Source of the DNA: Haloarcula sp. CBA1129
GTDB lineage: Archaea > Halobacteriota > Halobacteria > Halobacteriales > Haloarculaceae
Assembly: GCF_008729015.1 (NCBI RefSeq)
Contig: NZ_RKSM01000001.1
Location: forward strand, 496,001 to 560,000
DNA: 64,000 nucleotides
Direction: 5' to 3'
Made by a program: the position numbers and the translations under genes. The notes beneath the pieces are model-generated. The model did no database searches, was not told where the DNA came from, and saw only the letters and a list, made by a program, of their open reading frames with translations. Positions 59,738 through 64,000 of the stretch are shown here, piece by piece (the first letter of the stretch is position 1; each line of letters starts with the position of its first letter).

Positions 59738-61156
59738 ATGACCACACACCAGGACGGCAACGCCGGCGGGGAGTCGGCGAGCGCACGGACCGTTTCCGTG
59801 GACGTTGTCGTCGTCGGGGCCGGGACATCCGGCTGTTACGCCGCCGCGACTGTCGCGGATGCGGGCTACGACGTCGTCGTCGTGGAGCGTAAAGACGAGA
59901 CTGAGGCCGGCCACATCGCCTGCGGGGACGCGCTGAAGGGAGCCAGTGACTTCCCCGACGCGATTCCGAAGTCCCAGCTCGAACCGGCGTTTACGAACAC
60001 GGATGTCGACCACGGCCGGTTCGAAATCCCACAGGAGGACACCGTCCTCGAAATCCCTGTCCCGGGCGAACTTGCCGTCATCGACCGCTGGGAGTACGGT
60101 CGCTGTCTCATCGAAGGCGCAACCGATAGCGGCGTGGAGTTCCATTACGACACCGTCGTTCAGGACGTGCTGCAGGATGATAGCGGCCGCGTCACCGGCG
60201 TGAAAGCCATGCGGAAGGGCGACCCCGTCACCTACGAGGGAGACATGGTTATCGACGGTGCCGGCGCGCTGTCTATCCTCCAAGACAAGACCGACCTCGA
60301 AGACGCGACCTTCGACACGAACGTCCAGTACTCGCAGTTTTGCTCTGCCTACCGGGAGATCATCGAAGTTGATGAACCGGTCGAGTGGGACGACGCACTC
60401 GTGTTCAAGCCGACCGAGCGTTCCGCCGGCTACCTCTGGTACTTCCCGCGCACGGACACGGAGATCAACGCCGGCTTGGGCTTCCAGATGAACGAGGAGC
60501 CGATGGAACTGGTCGACGACCTCAAGCGCGATCTTCAGGGCCGAAGCGAGTTCGAGGGCGCGGAGGTACAGGACAAACTCGGGGCTGCGTTGCCGACGCG
60601 TCGGCCGTACGACTCCGCCGTTGCACCCGGATTCATGGCTGTCGGTGACGCTGCTGGACACGTCAATCCGACGACTGGCGGCGGTATCGCCGGTGCGGCC
60701 TACGCCGGTACCTACGCCGCAGAACAGGCCATCGAGGCTATTGAATCCGGCCGTACGGACGACGAAGCCGCGCTCTGGGAGTACAACGAGCGCGTGATGG
60801 ACCACTTCGGGGCCCGGTATGCGGCGCTTGACGTGTACAATATCTTCACCACCGCCTACGACGTTGACGATCTGATGGCGCTACTGGCCGCACTGCCCGG
60901 CGAAAAGCTCGCAGAGGCACTGTACGGCGGCTCGACCAGTATCGGGCTCGGACTCAAACTCAAGATGGCCGTCAAGAGCATCGGTCACTTGGGGACTATC
61001 CGGGACCTCTACCAGACGAAGAAGGCCGCCGACCGACTGCTGGACCATTACGAATCCTACCCCAGCGACCGCAGCGGCTTCGAGGCTTGGCAACGCGAGC
61101 GTGACGCAATCATGGACGATATCTACGACGTCACTGGCGCAGAGCCAAAGTACTAA
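59738..61156 (+). CDS. Geranylgeranyl reductase family FAD enzyme
   Basis: This 472-aa flavoprotein of the GGR family reduces isoprenoid chains such as those of archaeal ether lipids. The FAD motif VVVVGAGTSGCYAAATVADAG is near residue 23, followed by GHIACGDALKG. The motif SAGYLWYFPRTDTEINAGLG matches the YxWxFP family signature. The FAD-binding MAVGDAAGHVNPTTGGGIAGAA is near residue 305. The start at 59738 gives an acidic N-terminus. It diverges from the ferredoxin gene, which could be its electron donor (inference). Archaeal lipid saturation by digeranylgeranylglycerophospholipid reductase is the expected role. Confidence 0.9.
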   Translation: MTTHQDGNAGGESASARTVSVDVVVVGAGTSGCYAAATVADAGYDVVVVERKDETEAGHIACGDALKGASDFPDAIPKSQLEPAFTNTDVDHGRFEIPQEDTVLEIPVPGELAVIDRWEYGRCLIEGATDSGVEFHYDTVVQDVLQDDSGRVTGVKAMRKGDPVTYEGDMVIDGAGALSILQDKTDLEDATFDTNVQYSQFCSAYREIIEVDEPVEWDDALVFKPTERSAGYLWYFPRTDTEINAGLGFQMNEEPMELVDDLKRDLQGRSEFEGAEVQDKLGAALPTRRPYDSAVAPGFMAVGDAAGHVNPTTGGGIAGAAYAGTYAAEQAIEAIESGRTDDEAALWEYNERVMDHFGARYAALDVYNIFTTAYDVDDLMALLAALPGEKLAEALYGGSTSIGLGLKLKMAVKSIGHLGTIRDLYQTKKAADRLLDHYESYPSDRSGFEAWQRERDAIMDDIYDVTGAEPKY

Positions 61157-61315
61157 TTCGGCAGATCGTTGCGTTTTCCGGTGGTATTGACACTCTGGCA
61201 TCGGTTTGCTAGCGGTAGATGTAGCGCTTTGAACAGCTATCTGGATAGTAGTTGGCTAAGATATAAACTATAGTTTTGAACGACAAGTTTTATTATCTAA
61301 TAACATGATATCAAA

Positions 61316-61399
61316 ATGAAGTCACTCTGGGGTCGGTCGACCGGGGGGTCACCGAGACGGAGACAGCGTGTCGGCCGTCGCCCGAGTGGGGGTCAATAA
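61316..61399 (+). CDS. Possible 27-aa leader peptide before the pilin gene
   Basis: An ATG at 61316 opens a 28-codon frame ending in TAA at 61397-61399, with its last base shared with the pilin ATG. It is very basic (Arg/Gly-rich, MKSLWGRSTGG then several Arg). Unlike its neighbours it is not acidic. An A/T-rich TATA-like stretch (GATATAAACTATAG near 61260) lies about 55 bases upstream. It may be a coupling leader or a chance frame. Confidence 0.35.
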   Translation: MKSLWGRSTGGSPRRRQRVGRRPSGGQ

Positions 61400-61854
61400 T
61401 GCTAGCATGGGGATTCCAATCCGACGATAGTGCAGTCTCACCAGTTGTTGGTGTCATTCTAATGGTTGCAATAACAGTGCTGTTGGCGGCGACAGCAGCG
61501 ACGTTCTTCCTCGATTTCGGCTCTGGGAACCTCGGCCAGAGCGCGCCGCAGGCGGCGTTCACCTTCGAGTACGAGTCCGGGAGTCCCGACAGCCTCACCA
61601 TCGAACACCGGAGCGGTGACTCGGTTCAGGCCGGGAACCTGTACATCACCGTTAGCGGGGCTTCAACCGCTAACGGACAGCACGAGTTCACGAGTATCGG
61701 GAGTGCACCGGCGGCTGGGTCGGACATCACAGCCGGATCGCGGGTGACGTTTTCGAGGACCTCGCTTGACCTCTCGGAGGCGACGGTCACGCTGAACTGG
61801 AAACCGTCGGACAGCGACAAATCTATTCAGCTTGCCAGTTGGGAAGCGCCGTAG
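61399..61854 (+). CDS. Type IV pilin-like protein
   Basis: This 151-aa protein has the archaeal pilin N-terminus DDSAVSPVVGVILMVAITVL, a class III signal in which cleavage follows a short charged leader and leaves a hydrophobic helix for assembly. The remainder is a beta-rich acidic/Ser/Gly head (LTIEHRSGDSVQAGNLYI, with HEFTSIGS). The family is the DUF1628/PilA type used for adhesion in haloarchaea. It stands alone; the assembly ATPase and membrane genes are elsewhere. Confidence 0.86.
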   Translation: MLAWGFQSDDSAVSPVVGVILMVAITVLLAATAATFFLDFGSGNLGQSAPQAAFTFEYESGSPDSLTIEHRSGDSVQAGNLYITVSGASTANGQHEFTSIGSAPAAGSDITAGSRVTFSRTSLDLSEATVTLNWKPSDSDKSIQLASWEAP

Positions 61855-61859
61855 CAGAT

Positions 61860-63131
61860 TCACTCGCTCAGTTGGCTAATCGCCTCGCTGACGACATCGA
61901 CGCCGATGGCCAGCGAGTCCTCGTCGACGTCGAACGTGGGTGTATGGTGGCCGCCGGGGTGGTCGGTACCGATACCGACGAACGTCGCCGTTCCGCCGTG
62001 GTCTTGCACGCGGTCCATCAGATAGGTCGCGTCCTCGCTTCCGCCGAGATCATCAGTCCGGAGACGGCTAGTGACGCCGGGAACTGCTGCTGCCGCGTCG
62101 TACACCACACCCGCAAGCGTATCGTCGCTCACAGCACTCGGCGCTTCCGCTGTCGTCTCGATAGCGATTTCGCAGTCGTGCATCTCGGCCGCGGACGACA
62201 TGACGGTGTCCGCCCGCTCGCTCATGTATTCCTTGAGCGGGGTCGTTTCGCCGCGGACTTCCCCTTCCAGCGTCGCTGCCTCGGGGACGATGTTCGTGGC
62301 CGTGCCACCCTCGACAACCCCGGCGTTGACTCGGGTCGCGCCGTCGCCGTGCCGCCGAATCGCGTGGAGGTTCTGTACGGCGGTCGCCAGCGCCTGAACG
62401 GCGTCCCGTCCCTGTGCCGGATGGCCCCCAGCGTGGGCCGTTTCGCCGGCGAACGTCGCCTTGAACTGCCGCACCGCTAGGAAGCCGCCGACGCCCGCGA
62501 CGATTTCGCCGGTCGGATGGTCGAGGCCGATATGGATGGCCAGCAGGTGGTCTACGTCGTCGAGGTGGCCGCTTTCGGCGACGGCTTTTCCGCCGCCGAT
62601 GACCTCTTCAGCGGGCTGGAAGACGACTTTGAACGTCCCTCCGAAGTCGCTCTCCTTCACTGCTTCCAGCACGCCGAGACCGATTGTCGCGTGGGCGTCG
62701 TGCCCGCAAGCGTGCATGTACCCCTCGTTCGTTGAACGGAACTCCGCCGTCGCCGGGGTGTGTGCTACGCTGTCAGACTCCGTTATCGGAAGCGCGTCGA
62801 TGTCGACCCGGAGCGCGACGGTCGGTCCCTTGCCCTGTTCAAGTACGGCCAGCGCGCCAGTGAACCCCCCGGCTGCAGCCTCCAGCACGTCCTCGCGAGC
62901 ACTGGCTTCGCGGGCCTGCATCCGCCAGTCTTCGAGTTCATCATCGTCGGGGACAGCCATCCGCGCGTCGCCATCGAGCACGTCCCGACCGAGATGCAAC
63001 TGGTCGACACCGATTCGCTCTATTTCGTCGACGATGCGACTTGTGGTGTAGAACTCTCGCCACGCCGGTTCGGGGTAGCTGTGCAGGTCGCGTCGGACAG
63101 ATCTGAGTCGCTCCTGCCGAGCCTCGTTCAT
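61860..63131 (-). CDS. M20 family amidohydrolase/peptidase
   Basis: This 423-aa zinc metalloenzyme is of the N-acyl-amino acid amidohydrolase/carboxypeptidase type. The motif YMHACGHDAHATIGLGVLEA near residue 130 binds the first metal and KVVFQPAEEVIGGGKA near 160 provides the catalytic Glu pair. GHPAQGRDAVQALATAVQNL is at the dimer domain. A TATA box (63156-63161) lies 27 bases upstream of the ATG at 63131, so a leaderless transcript is likely; an upstream GTG at 63155 would be inside the promoter. The substrate is unknown. Confidence 0.92.
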   Translation of the reverse strand: MNEARQERLRSVRRDLHSYPEPAWREFYTTSRIVDEIERIGVDQLHLGRDVLDGDARMAVPDDDELEDWRMQAREASAREDVLEAAAGGFTGALAVLEQGKGPTVALRVDIDALPITESDSVAHTPATAEFRSTNEGYMHACGHDAHATIGLGVLEAVKESDFGGTFKVVFQPAEEVIGGGKAVAESGHLDDVDHLLAIHIGLDHPTGEIVAGVGGFLAVRQFKATFAGETAHAGGHPAQGRDAVQALATAVQNLHAIRRHGDGATRVNAGVVEGGTATNIVPEAATLEGEVRGETTPLKEYMSERADTVMSSAAEMHDCEIAIETTAEAPSAVSDDTLAGVVYDAAAAVPGVTSRLRTDDLGGSEDATYLMDRVQDHGGTATFVGIGTDHPGGHHTPTFDVDEDSLAIGVDVVSEAISQLSE

Positions 63132-63155
63132 GCCGGCGAAACGAGGCACAGTCAC

Positions 63156-63161
63156 TTATAA
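63156..63161 (-). promoter_or_regulatory. TATA box for the M20 gene
   Basis: The minus strand reads GTTATAAGTG. Its centre is 27 bases before the ATG at 63131, the archaeal TATA-to-start spacing, which predicts a leaderless message and helps decide the start codon. Confidence 0.6.
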
Positions 63162-63186
63162 CAATCTCCGGGCGCGGACGGCGGCC

Positions 63187-63519
63187 CTACGACCCGCTGC
63201 CGATCTGTGTCCGCTGTTCGACGCCGGCTTCGACGTGGATGGCGTCCGGGAAGGTCCGCTGGGTAACGTTCCGGGCGAACTCCTCGTACCCGACGATCTC
63301 TATTGTTCGCGTGTAAACAGAGTGGTTCCAAGACTCGAAGCGGCCGCCGCTTGGTCCCAGTGACTTCGACTGTGGAATCTGTAGCTCCTGTGGTTGTTTT
63401 GGATGCGGGCCTTTCAGTTCGACTCCCTTCTGCTCAGCGCTCTCCTTGATTTCTGTGACGATGTCCTCGAGGCGGTGTCGGTCCCCACTGGTGAAAGTCA
63501 GTGTCGTGACGAAGGGCAT
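63187..63519 (-). CDS. uS10-like (S10/mL48) family protein
   Basis: This 110-aa protein of the ribosomal S10-like fold starts MPFVTTLTFTSGDRHRLEDI and has GVELKGPHPKQPQELQIPQS and YTRTIEIVGYEEFARNV, which fit the S10 beta-alpha-beta layout and its loop. It differs from a standard uS10 by a longer C-terminal tail (VEAGVEQRTQIGSGS) and by lying outside the ribosomal operons. It may be a uS10/mL48-type paralogue with another role. The start at 63519 is preferred. It diverges from the Nudix gene. Confidence 0.82.
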   Translation of the reverse strand: MPFVTTLTFTSGDRHRLEDIVTEIKESAEQKGVELKGPHPKQPQELQIPQSKSLGPSGGRFESWNHSVYTRTIEIVGYEEFARNVTQRTFPDAIHVEAGVEQRTQIGSGS

Positions 63520-63614
63520 CTGTAGACGAACACTCAGCCGCGAGTGACAAAAGGCCATCTGTTTCCGTTGTGTCTCCGATATTCTCTTAAGTAGCGGTGT
63601 CATAAAATCCGATA

Positions 63615-64000
63615 ATGATAGAGGCCACGAGCGCGGGAGCCATCCTCTTTCGCGATACGCGTGGCCGGCGGGAGTACCTCCTGCTCAAGAGCCGACCCGG
63701 CGATTGGGAGTTCCCCAAGGGCGGCGTCGAGGGCGAGGAAGAACTCCAGCAGACCGCCATACGCGAAGTGAAAGAGGAGGCCGGAATCGGTGATTTCCGG
63801 CTTTTAGACGGGTTCCGCAAAGACTACGACTATGTGTTCGAGGCGAACGGCAACACCATCCACAAGACGGTCCACCTGTTCGTCGCGAAATCGTTCGAAG
63901 CGTCAGCCGAACTGTCCACAGAACACCGCGACCTGCAGTGGCGCGACTACGAACAGGCTATCAACACGGTCACGCAGGACGGCCCCCGTGAGATACTCGA
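63615..64000 (+). CDS. Nudix hydrolase, Ap4A-hydrolase type (3' end cut by the window)
   Basis: The frame starts at the ATG 63615 and runs to the window end, 128 residues. The full Nudix box is present: PKGGVEGEEELQQTAIREVK then EEAGIGD, with Gly, Glu, Arg and the E-E pair. DWEFPKGG is the Ap4A-hydrolase type, and KDYDYVFEANG, NTIHKTVHLFVA and ELSTEHRDLQWRDY follow the asymmetric bis(5'-nucleosyl)-tetraphosphatase pattern. It diverges from the S10-like gene. The C-terminus is outside the window. Confidence 0.92.
   Translation, partial: MIEATSAGAILFRDTRGRREYLLLKSRPGDWEFPKGGVEGEEELQQTAIREVKEEAGIGDFRLLDGFRKDYDYVFEANGNTIHKTVHLFVAKSFEASAELSTEHRDLQWRDYEQAINTVTQDGPREIL

Overview
The window is high-GC DNA with very acidic predicted proteins, Tat-dependent lipoprotein substrate-binding proteins, Bat-type HTH regulators and haloarchaeal families such as DUF373. 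Together these point to an extremely halophilic archaeon, most likely Haloarcula or a close relative (inference). Genes are densely packed, often with ATGA or GTGA overlaps. I see no rRNA, CRISPR array, insertion sequence or replication origin. One tRNA gene, tRNA-Pro(GGG), lies at 25732-25802.

Region 1 (1-13431) handles glycerol and C3 metabolism. A minus-strand unit carries glpK and a membrane protein that may be the glycerol facilitator. Next to it is an unusual soluble chemotaxis transducer whose C-terminus is a UgpB-like glycerol-3-phosphate binding domain, divergent from glpABC (anaerobic-type G3P dehydrogenase). A universal stress protein and PEP carboxylase follow. Region 2 (13585-22268) is a Bat-type regulator, a complete branched-chain/organic-acid type ABC transporter, a 51-aa ORF, an alpha/beta hydrolase and an acyl-CoA synthetase. 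Then come a histidine kinase, a sugar-acid dehydratase (probably gnaD), the tRNA, a secreted beta-helix protein, and an XPB-type helicase with its Bax1-like (DUF790) partner.

Region 3 (30168-35395) is the most interesting part. It looks like an archaeal RiPP cluster of the lasso-peptide type: a PqqD-like recognition protein (B1), a transglutaminase-like leader peptidase (B2), a 32-aa precursor peptide at 32533-32631, an HPr-kinase-like peptide kinase, a nucleotidyltransferase and a divergent ABC exporter. The leader has the lasso spacing Y-x2-P and a Thr near the expected cut, and the peptide ends in Ser, the residue phosphorylated by HprK-like kinases in paeninodin-type clusters. No asparagine-synthetase-like lasso cyclase is present in the window.

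Region 4 (35428-45661) is housekeeping: an RNA m5C methyltransferase with a separately encoded PUA-like domain, PAC2 protein, SppA, DUF373 protein, diphthamide synthetase, a sugar nucleotidyltransferase, a Nudix protein, methylmalonyl-CoA epimerase and mutase large subunit, an FKBP-type isomerase and a GNAT enzyme. Region 5 (45765-54721) is a second Bat-type regulator with a second Liv-type ABC transporter, now linked to a 3-hydroxybutyrate-dehydrogenase-like SDR and an acyl-CoA synthetase. It parallels region 2 in content but not in gene order. Region 6 (54722-64000) holds an MFS transporter, a 37-aa zinc-ribbon protein, a PAPS-reductase-family protein, a SpoIIM-like protein, a 2Fe-2S ferredoxin, a geranylgeranyl reductase, a type IV pilin, an M20 peptidase, a uS10-like protein and the start of an Ap4A-type Nudix hydrolase.
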